Assembly (NCBI RefSeq): GCF_000226565.1
Contig: NC_016041.1
Location: 2,914,001-2,978,000, forward strand
Direction of reading: 5' to 3'
Length of the DNA stretch: 64,000 nt
Source: Glaciecola nitratireducens FR1064
Lineage (GTDB): Bacteria > Pseudomonadota > Gammaproteobacteria > Enterobacterales > Alteromonadaceae
The notes below the pieces were generated by a model. The model did no database searches, was not told the DNA's origin, and saw nothing but the letters and a program-made list of their open reading frames with translations. This document shows, in pieces, positions 55,051-64,000 of the stretch (position 1 is its first letter; each line of letters opens with the position of its first letter). The position numbers and the translations under genes are program-made.

Positions 55051-55670
55051 ATCACTTGTTGCGTGTTATTTTGCGCTGGCACATCGTTTGCGCTAAATAA
55101 CACGCCTAGCACGCTTAGCACCTTCGCCTCTAGCTTTTCCTTGCTAATAGTAAAACCAAAGAGTGCTTTGGTATAAGTTAGGCCTGCGATTGAAGACAAG
55201 ACCATATCAGCAATATCTTCCGGTGTTTGGAGCGCTTTCAAGTAATCGTGCTCTTGGCCTGTTTTAATCAAGCGCGCAAGTTCTTGGATTGCTGGTACAT
55301 AGCAGCGATTGTAGTGCGCCTGCGACATTTCTTTATTCGACAATGCCTGACTGATCATTAGCTGGTCAAATCTCACCACTTTTGGGTCAAATATAATATC
55401 AACGATATTTAGACAAAAAGACTGCAGCATGTTTTGGTAATCTACTTGGCTGTGTACTTCTACTTTTGAGGGCTCGTAAATTTTAGCAACTTCCCTCGAT
55501 ACCACCGCTTCTAAAAGCTCTTCCTTGTTTGGGAAGTACTTATACAGGGTCATTTTTGATGTTTTTGCCGCTTTGGCCAACATATCAGTGGTCACAGCGG
55601 CCACACCAAACTCGAAGAATAGGCTTTTCGCTGCGGCTAATATCCTGCATTCAGCATCTTTACGACTCAT
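55047..55670 (-). CDS. TetR-family transcriptional regulator of the adjacent efflux genes
   Basis: The 207-residue repressor has its helix-turn-helix in VAAVTTDMLAKAAKTSKMTL followed by YKYFPNKEELL, the TetR signature. The C-terminal ligand domain is divergent. It is transcribed away from the RND efflux pair, with a 19-bp palindrome between them that is its probable operator. ATG 55670 is used; a GTG at 55679 is possible. By analogy with AcrR-type regulators it should release DNA when a pump substrate binds. Confidence 0.88.
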   Translation of the reverse strand: MSRKDAECRILAAAKSLFFEFGVAAVTTDMLAKAAKTSKMTLYKYFPNKEELLEAVVSREVAKIYEPSKVEVHSQVDYQNMLQSFCLNIVDIIFDPKVVRFDQLMISQALSNKEMSQAHYNRCYVPAIQELARLIKTGQEHDYLKALQTPEDIADMVLSSIAGLTYTKALFGFTISKEKLEAKVLSVLGVLFSANDVPAQNNTQQVI

Positions 55671-55810
55671 ATTTACCACTATTCATTATTGTAATCATCA
55701 CTAAAACACACCTCAATTCTATCAACATTCTTAGCACAACGCTTATGCAACGTTCGCTATTAAATATTTTCGCTTCTTGCTTTTGTGTGCTGACAAATCC
55801 AAAAGGCTAT

Positions 55811-55829
55811 GGTACTGTACTGTACAGTA
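55811..55829. promoter_or_regulatory. TetR operator palindrome
   Basis: GTACTGTACTGTACAGTAC is a perfect 9+1+9 palindrome in the divergent region between the TetR gene and the efflux genes. The size and position fit a TetR dimer site. Confidence 0.75.
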
Positions 55830-55956
55830 CTTAAATGTAATATCAACAATTAATACAAATATCTGCACTAAGGCTATCTATAAGGTGCAGAACATAAACT
55901 TGACAATTAGTTGAAATCAAACAGATAAAGCAATTGCTTTAGTGAAAGGAAAAATA

Positions 55957-57192
55957 ATGCGTTTTACACAAACCGCGGTGCTGTTAGTGATTAGCCTTTT
56001 TATATTAAGTGCATGCTCCGGTTCCGATGAAGACATGCTGCAAAGCGACGCTACAAAGTCTGGGCCTCCCAAAAAAGTATGGACGACTAAACTAGTGCCT
56101 GCTTCAGATGGTGTCAAAAGGCACTTAACCGGCACTATTCAAGCAGCCGACGCCGTATCAATTTCATTTGAAGTCACCGGTGTGGTGTCTAAAATGCACG
56201 TGGATTTAGGACAGTCCTTTGAAAAGGGAGACGTGCTAGCTGAATTAGATAAAACGCTATACAAAATGGCAGTACAACAAAACAAAAGCACCTTAGGTGA
56301 AGCAAGCGCAGCATTGCTTGATATCAAGCAAACTTTTGAACGAAACCAAACGCTCAGAGAACAAGGTCTTGTGTCACAGGCTGCGTTAGATGGCGCGTTA
56401 GCTAGTTTTGAGATAGCAAAACAGCGTGTAGAAGTTGCTGAAAGCTCACTTAATATCGCAAAAGAAAATCTCTCCGATACAACGCTTGTCGCACCCTACT
56501 CTGGTCGCGTATCAGAACGTTTCGTTGAGCCTTCGCAGCAGGTCTCTCCTGGTGCATCGGTGTTGAGTATTCAAGGTAATGCTCTCCTAGAAGTAAATGC
56601 AGCAATACCGGAGGGTTTAATTGGCAAAGTCGCCCTTTTCGACCAAGTAAATGTGGTTCTTCCCTCGCTGAGCGCTACAAAAAGCTACGCAGCAACCCTC
56701 ACAGAAATTGGCGCTCAAGCATCCATTGCTAATGCATTTCCAATTACTATTACATTTAACGACAACCATACCGGTTTTTATCCTGGAATGTCAGCCGAAA
56801 TTATTCTGTCGATCAGCGGCTTATTTGACAGCGCCGAATACTTTGAAGTGCCCTTTAGCGCCTTTACCACAGACAAAGTAGGTCCCTATTTATACTTTGT
56901 TGCCACTCAACAAACTAGCTCAACAAGTTCGCAAACTGATAACCCAGAAACAGCTAACAAAGACACACCTATTTCCAACAACAGCATAAACCAAAATCAA
57001 AACACTATCGCTGAGAAACATTATATTGAAATTGTTGAATTAAAGCCTGAGACCGCCATTATTAAATTTAAGCAACAGCCCAACATCAATCAGTTTTCCG
57101 ATGCAAAAATAGTGAAAACTGGCGTCGACTTTATTAGACCCAATCAGGCTATTTCGGTCGTTGAAACCTCTACCCAAATATATAACCAATAA
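55957..57192 (+). CDS. RND efflux periplasmic adaptor (membrane fusion lipoprotein)
   Basis: The 411-residue adaptor joins the inner-membrane pump to an outer-membrane channel. Its lipoprotein signal ends LSAC with Cys20. The lipoyl half-motifs, ISFEVTGVVSKMHVDLGQSF and TLVAPYSGRVSERFVEPSQ, flank an alpha-helical hairpin (about 105-160). The C-terminal part has a low-complexity Ser/Thr/Asn/Gln insertion (about residues 320-350). ATG 55957 has AAAGGAA upstream; the GTG at 55942 is rejected. The permease follows after 11 bp. Confidence 0.92.
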   Translation: MRFTQTAVLLVISLFILSACSGSDEDMLQSDATKSGPPKKVWTTKLVPASDGVKRHLTGTIQAADAVSISFEVTGVVSKMHVDLGQSFEKGDVLAELDKTLYKMAVQQNKSTLGEASAALLDIKQTFERNQTLREQGLVSQAALDGALASFEIAKQRVEVAESSLNIAKENLSDTTLVAPYSGRVSERFVEPSQQVSPGASVLSIQGNALLEVNAAIPEGLIGKVALFDQVNVVLPSLSATKSYAATLTEIGAQASIANAFPITITFNDNHTGFYPGMSAEIILSISGLFDSAEYFEVPFSAFTTDKVGPYLYFVATQQTSSTSSQTDNPETANKDTPISNNSINQNQNTIAEKHYIEIVELKPETAIIKFKQQPNINQFSDAKIVKTGVDFIRPNQAISVVETSTQIYNQ

Positions 57193-57203
57193 AGGCGACA
57201 AGC

Positions 57204-60200
57204 ATGAATTTATCCGATATTGGTTTGAGCTATAACCGTCTAGTCATGACCGTTGTACTGTCATTGATGGTGTTTGGTGGTGTTAGCTATTTTTCACTGC
57301 CGGCCCAAGAAGATCCTTCTATCAAAGTTCGAGAAGCAGTTATTACTACAAACTTCCCCGGTATGCCTGCTGAAAAAATCGAACTTCTGATCACAAAAAC
57401 GGTTGAAGAAGGCGTTAGAAATGTCGACGAAGTTGAAGAAATTCGTTCAATTTCAATGCAAGGCACATCAGTTGTTTACGTCGATTTGTATGACCGCTAT
57501 TTCGACTTAGACCAAATTTGGGACAAGGTAAGAAACGAATTAGACAAGGTAAGAAGCGAATTCCCCGAAGGCACGCCGCCGCATTTTATTAATGATAATT
57601 TTGGAGATGTTGCAATATTGACCGTTGCCTTGCAGGCCGATGACGGCATTTTTATGGGCGACATGTTCGATATGGCGCAGCATGCTCGCGACATGATTTA
57701 TACCGTTGATGGCACACAGTCCGTTAGCATACTCGGCGCACAGCAAGAAAATATAGTAATTGAAGTGTCAGACGTGAAGGCGGCGCAATTAGGGGTATCT
57801 CCCTCTCAATTGCTCGATACATTGCAACAACAGAACGTTATTCGTTCTGGCGGTAACGTTAACCTGAACGGAAAGAGTTTTAGCATTGTCCCCAGCGGCG
57901 ATTTCACTAGCATCGAGTCAATCAAAGAAGTCATTTTCACCTTACCAAATACTAATAACTCAATTCGCTTAGAAGATATCGCTACGGTCTATAGAAGCAT
58001 TCAAACACCTGAATTTCAAACCGCTTACTTTAACGGCGAACGCGCAATTGTGCTCGCAGTGGCTAAGAATGATCGCTTTAGTGTCACCGAGTATACGCCC
58101 CGCTTAGAGAAAATGTTACGCGCACTAGAGCAGCAAATGCCGGCAGGTATTAGCCTTAACGTGATCACGCGACAGGCCGATCAAGTCAATGCTGCGGTAG
58201 ACGGCGTATCTATCAACGTTATTCAAACATTAGCTATTGTGCTTGCCGTCGTCATCTTATTTCTTGGCGTCCGCATTGGCTTGATTGTCGGTGCGATAGT
58301 ACCGGCCGTTGTTTTAATTGTACTCGCCGTGCTCAATTTTAGCGGCATGGCGCTTGAGCGTATGAGCTTGGCAACACTTATTATTTCACTCGGCTTGCTT
58401 GTCGACAATGGGATTGTTGTTGCTGAAGATTTCAAGAAACGATTGGAGAATGGCGAAAAACGCCGAGAGATCGTATCTGACATAGGCAGAACCTTAGCGA
58501 TCCCTCTATTAACATCATCAGTTACCACGATGCTAGTCTTTCTACCGCTGATGCTAGCTGAAAGTAGCTCTGGTGAATACACACGTTCTGTCTCTATCGT
58601 CATTATCTATTCGCTTTTCACCTCTTGGTTACTTTCTCTCATGGTTACGCCGTATTTATGCTTCTTGTTTATTAAGGACGAAGCTGTGAAGAAGAAGTCC
58701 GGTTTTCAAGCCAAAGTGGCAAACTTCTTTGACCTTATCAATCCAGTGTACAAATCGATTTTGCGTTTCGTATTGAAATATCGCGCGTTTACCATGGCAT
58801 TGACGATATTACTGTTTTTAGGCGCAGGTTTTGCGATGAGCACTGTACCGGTAAAATTCTTTCCTGATTCTGATCGCGCTCAGGTATTGGCCTATATTGA
58901 TTTACCCGCGGGTTCGTCAATGCGTGAAACAGAAGATGTACTGGAAAAGGTGTTTGATGTTCTTGACGATAAAGAGCGTTACCCCTATGTAGAAAACTAT
59001 GCAGCCTACGGCGGTTTCGGGGGGCCAAGGTTTGTATTATCACTCACCCCGATAACGCCTGAATCGAGCAAAGCCTTCGTCATGCTTAACCTAGTTGACC
59101 GCCAATACCAGAATGAAACGATCAAAAGCCTTCGAGAAGATTTTGCCAATGATTTTCCAAAGGTTAATGCTCGCGTTACTAAGATGTTTTTAGGCCCTTC
59201 TGATTCAAATAAAATTGATGTGCAAATTATAGGGCCCGACAAAGACTACATTTACAACACGGCCTTAGAGATTGAAGAAATATTCCGTAATTTGGAAGGT
59301 ACCGTCGAAATTAAAAATGATTGGGAAAATAAAATTACCCAAATTGACGTGCAAATAGATCAAGCGAGAGCGAAACGAGCAGGTGTTACATCAGCCGATG
59401 TGGCGAGATCATTAGAAACCTTTTTCTCTGGCAGAGTTGTTTCAGAATTTCGTGAAGGCGATGATTTAATTCCTATCATCATTAGAGGGAAGGCTGAGGA
59501 TAGATATGACATTAGCCGCATTTACGGTATTAATGTGTATTCTGCATCAAGGAACGTCAACGTGCCCCTAGAGCAAGTTGCAGACATCAATTTCAGCCCA
59601 CAATACGCCAGAATTGCCCGTGAAAACTTATTTAGAACCGTCACGATTGAAGCAAAAAATTTGAATATGACAGCAGAAGATATGGTGCCTATTTTACAGC
59701 CTGAATTTGATAAAATTAGAGAAAGGCTTCCGCCTGCTCATCGTCTTGAATTTGACGGTGTAGTAAAAGATTCAAAGGAATCTCAGGCATCATTGAATGC
59801 CAACCTACCGCTGTGTTTGGCAGCAGTGATGCTAGTATTAATCGCTCAATTTAATTCATTGCGCCGAGCCGGCATAGTGATTTTAACCGTGCCACTCATT
59901 TTAATCGGTGCCGTTATTGGTTTACTTAGCGTGCAGGCAAACTTTGGCTTCATGGTTATTTTAGGCTTGTATGCACTCGCAGGCATCATTGTTAACAATG
60001 CTATTGTGTTGATAGATAGAATAGATATTGAACGCAAAGAAACAGAAGATCAGTACGAAGCCATAGTAGAAGCATGTATGCGCAGATTGCGCCCCATCAT
60101 TATGTCTACCGTGACCACAATTCTGGGCTTACTGCCTCTGATTCTAAGTAAGGACGCCTTGTTCTTTGGTATGGCCAGCGCACTCGCCTTTGGCTTAGCG

Positions 60201-60284
60201 ATAGGCACATTGCTGACACTCGGTGTTGTGCCGGTGCTGTATAGCTTATTCTTTAATATTAAGAAGCAGACAGCGCCAGAATAG
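57204..60284 (+). CDS. RND efflux permease (AcrB/HAE1-like)
   Basis: The 1026-residue inner-membrane pump has 12 predicted helices and two large periplasmic loops. The N-terminus (LSDIGLSYNRLVMTVVLSLM) and VKFFPDSDRAQVLAYIDLP are typical. Helix 4 has LVDNGIVVAED (Asp401, Asn402) and helix 10 IIVNNAIVLID (Asn931). Compared with AcrB, Asp407 is kept while Asp408 and Lys940 are both Asn, so the proton relay must differ. No outer-membrane channel gene is adjacent; a TolC-like protein elsewhere is needed. The 3' end overlaps convergent mutT by 26 bp. Confidence 0.93.
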   Translation: MNLSDIGLSYNRLVMTVVLSLMVFGGVSYFSLPAQEDPSIKVREAVITTNFPGMPAEKIELLITKTVEEGVRNVDEVEEIRSISMQGTSVVYVDLYDRYFDLDQIWDKVRNELDKVRSEFPEGTPPHFINDNFGDVAILTVALQADDGIFMGDMFDMAQHARDMIYTVDGTQSVSILGAQQENIVIEVSDVKAAQLGVSPSQLLDTLQQQNVIRSGGNVNLNGKSFSIVPSGDFTSIESIKEVIFTLPNTNNSIRLEDIATVYRSIQTPEFQTAYFNGERAIVLAVAKNDRFSVTEYTPRLEKMLRALEQQMPAGISLNVITRQADQVNAAVDGVSINVIQTLAIVLAVVILFLGVRIGLIVGAIVPAVVLIVLAVLNFSGMALERMSLATLIISLGLLVDNGIVVAEDFKKRLENGEKRREIVSDIGRTLAIPLLTSSVTTMLVFLPLMLAESSSGEYTRSVSIVIIYSLFTSWLLSLMVTPYLCFLFIKDEAVKKKSGFQAKVANFFDLINPVYKSILRFVLKYRAFTMALTILLFLGAGFAMSTVPVKFFPDSDRAQVLAYIDLPAGSSMRETEDVLEKVFDVLDDKERYPYVENYAAYGGFGGPRFVLSLTPITPESSKAFVMLNLVDRQYQNETIKSLREDFANDFPKVNARVTKMFLGPSDSNKIDVQIIGPDKDYIYNTALEIEEIFRNLEGTVEIKNDWENKITQIDVQIDQARAKRAGVTSADVARSLETFFSGRVVSEFREGDDLIPIIIRGKAEDRYDISRIYGINVYSASRNVNVPLEQVADINFSPQYARIARENLFRTVTIEAKNLNMTAEDMVPILQPEFDKIRERLPPAHRLEFDGVVKDSKESQASLNANLPLCLAAVMLVLIAQFNSLRRAGIVILTVPLILIGAVIGLLSVQANFGFMVILGLYALAGIIVNNAIVLIDRIDIERKETEDQYEAIVEACMRRLRPIIMSTVTTILGLLPLILSKDALFFGMASALAFGLAIGTLLTLGVVPVLYSLFFNIKKQTAPE

Positions 60285-60654
60285 CATCTACAATAGCGAT
60301 GTTAGCGTCAGGAAAGTCAATTTCTTTCAGGTCGCTGACGTCGGCCCAGCGATGCATTTGGCCCTCTTTGCCAAATGGTTCACCGTTGAACTCATCAACT
60401 AACAACACCGAAAGCAGAACACGCTTGTCGGTATATTCATGGGCAACTTCAATCAATGGGGACGACACCTTTATACTTATATCGATTTCTTCATAAAGTT
60501 CTCGATTCAAGGCTTGCTCTACAGTTTCTCCAAGCTCTACTTTGCCGCCAGGAAACTCCCATTTACCACCCTGATGTTGATCGTCAGCGCGTTTACATAT
60601 AAAAAAGGTGCTGCCCCTGCGGACAACACCTACTGCAACATGAACTTGTTTCAT
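60259..60654 (-). CDS. mutT: 8-oxo-dGTP diphosphatase MutT (Nudix hydrolase)
   Basis: The 131-residue protein has the Nudix box GGKVELGETVEQALNREL followed by YEEI, and WEFPGGK before it. It removes oxidised GTP precursors from the nucleotide pool and so prevents A:T to C:G changes. It lies 43 bp after secA on the same strand, its usual neighbour. It overlaps the end of the RND permease gene on the other strand. Confidence 0.93.
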   Translation of the reverse strand: MKQVHVAVGVVRRGSTFFICKRADDQHQGGKWEFPGGKVELGETVEQALNRELYEEIDISIKVSSPLIEVAHEYTDKRVLLSVLLVDEFNGEPFGKEGQMHRWADVSDLKEIDFPDANIAIVDAILALSAS

Positions 60655-60697
60655 AAAAAGACTATAATTCTCTTATTAAATAGCCTGGGTAAGCGTC

Positions 60698-63394
60698 CTA
60701 AGACAGCTTACCGTGACATTGCTTGTACTTCTTACCTGAACCACACGGACAAGGATCGTTGCGGCCCACTTTTGGACCAGTACGCTGAGAAACAGCAGGC
60801 CTCTCAGCTTCTGGCTCTGTTACCGACTCGTGTTCAAATTTACGTTCAACTTCAGCAGCACGGCGTTGTTCTTCTACCGCTTCTACATCTGCCTGTTGCT
60901 GAACCTGCACACGACTTAATATGCTGATGACGTCTACTTTGAGAGTGTCTAGCATTTGCGAGAACAGCTCAAACGATTCGCGCTTATATTCTTGCTTTGG
61001 ATTTTTCTGAGCATAACCACGTAAGTGGATACCTTGACGCAAATGGTCCATCGCCGCTAAATGCTCTTTCCACAAACCGTCAAGGCTTTGCAGCATAACC
61101 GCTTTTTCAAAGTTGCGTATAACTTCTGGGCCCACGGTGGTTTCTTTTAATTCGTAAGCTTTCACAATTTCGTCGAAAATGCGCTCTCTAATGGTTTCTT
61201 CAAATAATTTATCGTCGTTATCAAGCCATTGCTGCACAGGAGCATCGACGGCGAAGTCGCTCTTCAAACGCTCTTCTAAGCCTGCAACATCCCACATTTC
61301 TTCTAAAGACTGTGGTGGTATATATTCACTAATAACGTTTGATACAACATCTTTTCTGATGTTAGCGATCATTGAACCAATGTCACCGTCATCTAACAAC
61401 TCGTTACGCTGTTCATAGATAACGCGACGCTGATCGTTCGCAACATCATCATACTCAAGTAAAGACTTACGAATATCGAAGTTGCGCCCTTCAACTTTAC
61501 GTTGTGCATTCTCAATAGCGCGAGAAACCCATGGGTGTTCGATTGACTCACCTTTCTCCATGCCAAGGCGCTTCATCATATTACCCATCTTCTCAGAGGC
61601 AAAAATACGCATCAGTGCATCATCAAGCGATAGATAAAAACGTGAAGAGCCTGCGTCACCTTGACGACCTGAACGACCACGTAGCTGATTATCAATACGA
61701 CGCGACTCGTGGCGTTCAGTGCCGATAATATGCAAACCACCAGAGGCTAACACTGCATCGTGACGTTTCTGCCATTCTGCTTTAACGTGTTCTAACTGCT
61801 GTTCTGTTGGATTCTTTAGCTTCTCAATTTCAGCTTGTAAATTACCACCCAACACAATGTCCGTGCCACGACCCGCCATATTCGTAGCAATAGTCACTGC
61901 ACCCGGCATACCGGCGTTTGCAACGATATCCGCTTCTTGCTCATGGAATTTTGCATTGAGTACTTTGTGCTGGATTTTTGCCTTTTTCAAGACGCTGGAA
62001 AGTAGTTCTGAGTTTTCAATTGAAACGGTACCAACAAGAGTTGGTTGACCGCGTTCAACGCAGCTTAGAATGTCTTCGACGATGGCATCATATTTTTCCG
62101 CAGCGGTAAGATAAATTTTATCCGCTCGGTCATCACGCACCATTGGCTTGTTGGTTGGAATAACAACCGTTTCTAAACCGTAAATGTGCTGAAACTCGAA
62201 TGCTTCTGTATCAGCAGTACCTGTCATACCTGACAGCTTGTCGTATAGACGGAAGTAATTTTGAAAGGTAATTGACGCTAAGGTTTGATTTTCATTTTGG
62301 ATGTTTACGCCTTCTTTGGCCTCAATTGCTTGGTGCAAGCCTTCGGACCAACGACGTCCTTCCATTGTGCGACCGGTATGTTCGTCAACAATGATAATGT
62401 CGTCACCCTTAACAATGTAATCAACATCTTTTGCAAATAACTTGTGAGCGCGCAAAGCGGCATTCACGTGGTGTAATAAGGAAATATTCGCAGCAGCGAA
62501 CAAAGATTCTGCTTCGTCTAAGATCCCGTGCTTTTGCAATAATTCTTCAACGAAGATTTGACCCGTTTCGGTCAAGTGTATTTGTTTGCCTTTTTCGTCG
62601 ATGGTGTAATGACCATCGCCAATGTTGTCTTCTTCATCTTCCTTCTCCTGCTGCTGCAACTCAGGAATAATCAGATTAATCTTTCTATATAACTCAGAGC
62701 TATCTTCTGCCGCGCCTGAGATAATCAGTGGTGTTCTTGCTTCATCGATAAGGATTGAGTCGACTTCGTCGATAACCGCAAAATGCAGTCCGCGCTGAAC
62801 TCGGTCTTGTGGACTAAACGCCATATTATCGCGCAGATAATCGAAACCAAATTCATTATTGGTGCCGTAAGTGATGTCAGCTTCATAAGCAGCACGCTTT
62901 TCTGCAGGACTTAAACCAGGAATGTTACAACCCACAGTTAGCCCAAGAAAATCAAATAGTGGTCTGCTGCCGTCGGCATCACGCTTTGCGAGATAATCAT
63001 TCACCGTAATAACGTGAACGCCTTTGCCCGAAATTGCATTTAAATAAGAGGGTAAAGTAGAGGTTAAGGTTTTACCTTCACCCGTGCGCATTTCAGCAAT
63101 CTTTCCTTGGTGTAAAACCAAACCGCCTTTCATTTGCACATCAAAGTGACGCATTTTGAAAACACGCTTACTGGCTTCTCGAACGACTGCGAACGCTTCT
63201 GCTGCTATTGCATCCATCGATTCGCCTTTTTCTAAGCGCTCTCTGAATATAGCTGTTTTACCCTTTAGCTCATCGTCGGAAAGTTCTTCGAATGTTTTCT
63301 CATATTCATTAACAGCAACAACTGTCTTTTTTAACTTTTTGAGTAAACGGTCGTTACGACTGCCAAATACTTTTTTCAAGGTGCTTGATAACAT
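60698..63394 (-). CDS. secA: Preprotein translocase ATPase SecA
   Basis: The 898-residue motor drives secretory proteins through SecYEG. Walker A is MRTGEGKTL (residues 102-110) and Walker B/DEAD is [15 protein letters not shown] (about 207). The second nucleotide domain has [10 protein letters not shown] and [15 protein letters not shown]. The C-terminus carries the zinc and SecB-binding motif [14 protein letters not shown]. It lies between an M23 peptidase gene and mutT. No secM regulator is seen upstream. Confidence 0.98.
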   Translation of the reverse strand: MLSSTLKKVFGSRNDRLLKKLKKTVVAVNEYEKTFEELSDDELKGKTAIFRERLEKGESMDAIAAEAFAVVREASKRVFKMRHFDVQMKGGLVLHQGKIAEMRTGEGKTLTSTLPSYLNAISGKGVHVITVNDYLAKRDADGSRPLFDFLGLTVGCNIPGLSPAEKRAAYEADITYGTNNEFGFDYLRDNMAFSPQDRVQRGLHFAVIDEVDSILIDEARTPLIISGAAEDSSELYRKINLIIPELQQQEKEDEEDNIGDGHYTIDEKGKQIHLTETGQIFVEELLQKHGILDEAESLFAAANISLLHHVNAALRAHKLFAKDVDYIVKGDDIIIVDEHTGRTMEGRRWSEGLHQAIEAKEGVNIQNENQTLASITFQNYFRLYDKLSGMTGTADTEAFEFQHIYGLETVVIPTNKPMVRDDRADKIYLTAAEKYDAIVEDILSCVERGQPTLVGTVSIENSELLSSVLKKAKIQHKVLNAKFHEQEADIVANAGMPGAVTIATNMAGRGTDIVLGGNLQAEIEKLKNPTEQQLEHVKAEWQKRHDAVLASGGLHIIGTERHESRRIDNQLRGRSGRQGDAGSSRFYLSLDDALMRIFASEKMGNMMKRLGMEKGESIEHPWVSRAIENAQRKVEGRNFDIRKSLLEYDDVANDQRRVIYEQRNELLDDGDIGSMIANIRKDVVSNVISEYIPPQSLEEMWDVAGLEERLKSDFAVDAPVQQWLDNDDKLFEETIRERIFDEIVKAYELKETTVGPEVIRNFEKAVMLQSLDGLWKEHLAAMDHLRQGIHLRGYAQKNPKQEYKRESFELFSQMLDTLKVDVISILSRVQVQQQADVEAVEEQRRAAEVERKFEHESVTEPEAERPAVSQRTGPKVGRNDPCPCGSGKKYKQCHGKLS

Positions 63395-63553
63395 GCTATA
63401 TGATTTTCCAAAAATGACTAAAATAAAACGCGCAACATAGTAACAATTATGCAGCGAATAAACTAGGGCGTACTAGATAAGCTTAGCACTGAACTGAGCT
63501 ATTTAAATGAGTCAGGAGTGGAATTGAACTGGAGAAAACTAAATATCAGTTTT

Positions 63554-64000
63554 TTAGCGATAGATAAATGGTAGAGGATCGACCTGTTGACCGTTTTTGA
63601 GAACTTCATAATGCACATGTGCACCTGTTGATCGACCAGTATTGCCAACTAATGCGATACCTTGACCTTTAGTAACAACGTCGCCGACTTCAACCGACAA
63701 TTGGGCGTTGTGACCGTATCTTGTTCTTAAACCGTTTCCGTGATCAATTTCAACTAGTTTTCCATATCCATATCTGTCGCCAGACCAGGTTACAACACCA
63801 GCACCTGTTGCAATAACGTCTTCACCTTCTTTGCCTGCGAAATCTAAGCCTTTGTGCATAGATGGGCGGCCAGTGAATGGGTCTTTGCGAACACCGTAAT
63901 AAGAAGACAACCAACCTGTATCGACTGGACGTCCTGCTAACTCACTTTCTCTTTCTATATTGAGGCCTAACATCAAAGATTCAAGGGCGGTGAGTTGCTG
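63554..64000 (-). CDS. M23 (LytM-type) peptidase, N-terminal part outside the window
   Basis: The frame is open to the window edge, so only the last 148 residues are seen. The LytM zinc motifs are complete: MHKGLDFAGKEG (His and Asp) and GAHVHYEVLKNG (His-x-His). GYGKLVEIDHGNGLRTRYGH and VGNTGRSTGAHVHYEV are typical of active peptidoglycan endopeptidases. An N-terminal membrane anchor and coiled coil are expected upstream, as in other secA-linked M23 genes. Periplasmic; a cell-wall hydrolase or regulator of one. Confidence 0.9.
   Translation of the reverse strand, partial: QQLTALESLMLGLNIERESELAGRPVDTGWLSSYYGVRKDPFTGRPSMHKGLDFAGKEGEDVIATGAGVVTWSGDRYGYGKLVEIDHGNGLRTRYGHNAQLSVEVGDVVTKGQGIALVGNTGRSTGAHVHYEVLKNGQQVDPLPFIYR

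Overview
The window comes from a marine-type gammaproteobacterium, most likely a member of the Alteromonadaceae (Glaciecola/Paraglaciecola/Alteromonas group). I infer this from moderately AT-rich DNA, PEP-CTERM proteins with the VPSP/VSAP variant of the sorting motif, and several gammaproteobacterial core blocks: pdhR-aceE-aceF-lpd, pilA-pilC-pilD-coaE-zapD-yacG, mutT-secA, ygfB-pepP-ubiI, fau-rpiA-serA and gcvT-gcvH-gcvP. The species cannot be fixed from sequence reading alone. No tRNA, rRNA, insertion sequence, prophage or CRISPR array was seen.

Layout. Positions 1-8900 hold part of an exosortase/PEP-CTERM surface system: a truncated PrsT-like TPR lipoprotein, a 2005-residue repeat-rich PEP-CTERM protein and a smaller PEP-CTERM protein, with a diguanylate cyclase between them. 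Positions 9300-13300 carry small conserved proteins, a LysR regulator with a divergent secreted protein, and a zinc-type MDR oxidoreductase. Positions 13400-18200 are the glycine cleavage operon, divergent from a second LysR gene. Positions 18300-26600 are accessory: a membrane protein, a PhoD-like lipoprotein phosphatase, a secreted amidohydrolase coupled to an EamA transporter, and an EEP phosphodiesterase/cardiolipin synthase/PGPGW-like group. Positions 26600-35700 are the ubiI-pepP-ygfB block facing 6S RNA and an rbsK/nucleoside hydrolase/fau/rpiA/serA run. Positions 35700-40100 hold a Gre-like factor, two DUF481 outer-membrane proteins, an HDOD protein, a DUF1289 protein and two very long nested hairpins. 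Positions 40100-47100 are the pyruvate dehydrogenase operon with its PdhR regulator and a PdhR box. Positions 47300-64000 hold ampE, nadC, pilin assembly genes, coaE, zapD, yacG, an aspartoacylase, a TetR-controlled RND efflux pair, mutT, secA and a truncated M23 peptidase.

Functional links. The nucleoside hydrolase, ribokinase and RpiA could form a short route from nucleosides to the pentose phosphate pathway. SerA makes serine, and GcvTHP and Fau work in one-carbon folate metabolism. PdhR, AceE, AceF and Lpd form one regulated operon, and Lpd would also serve the glycine cleavage system as its L-protein.

The most striking observation is a 31-codon open frame exactly where ubiH is expected, between pepP and ubiI. 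It looks like the first ten codons of a flavin monooxygenase fused in frame to a UbiH-like C-terminus, as if ubiH had been deleted internally. Three other genes expected from conserved gene order are also missing from their usual places (zapA, ampD, pilB). I did not find a clearly new multi-gene system. The best candidates for undescribed biology are the ubiH scar, the paired giant hairpins at 39666-40047, and the domain inserted in the giant PEP-CTERM protein.
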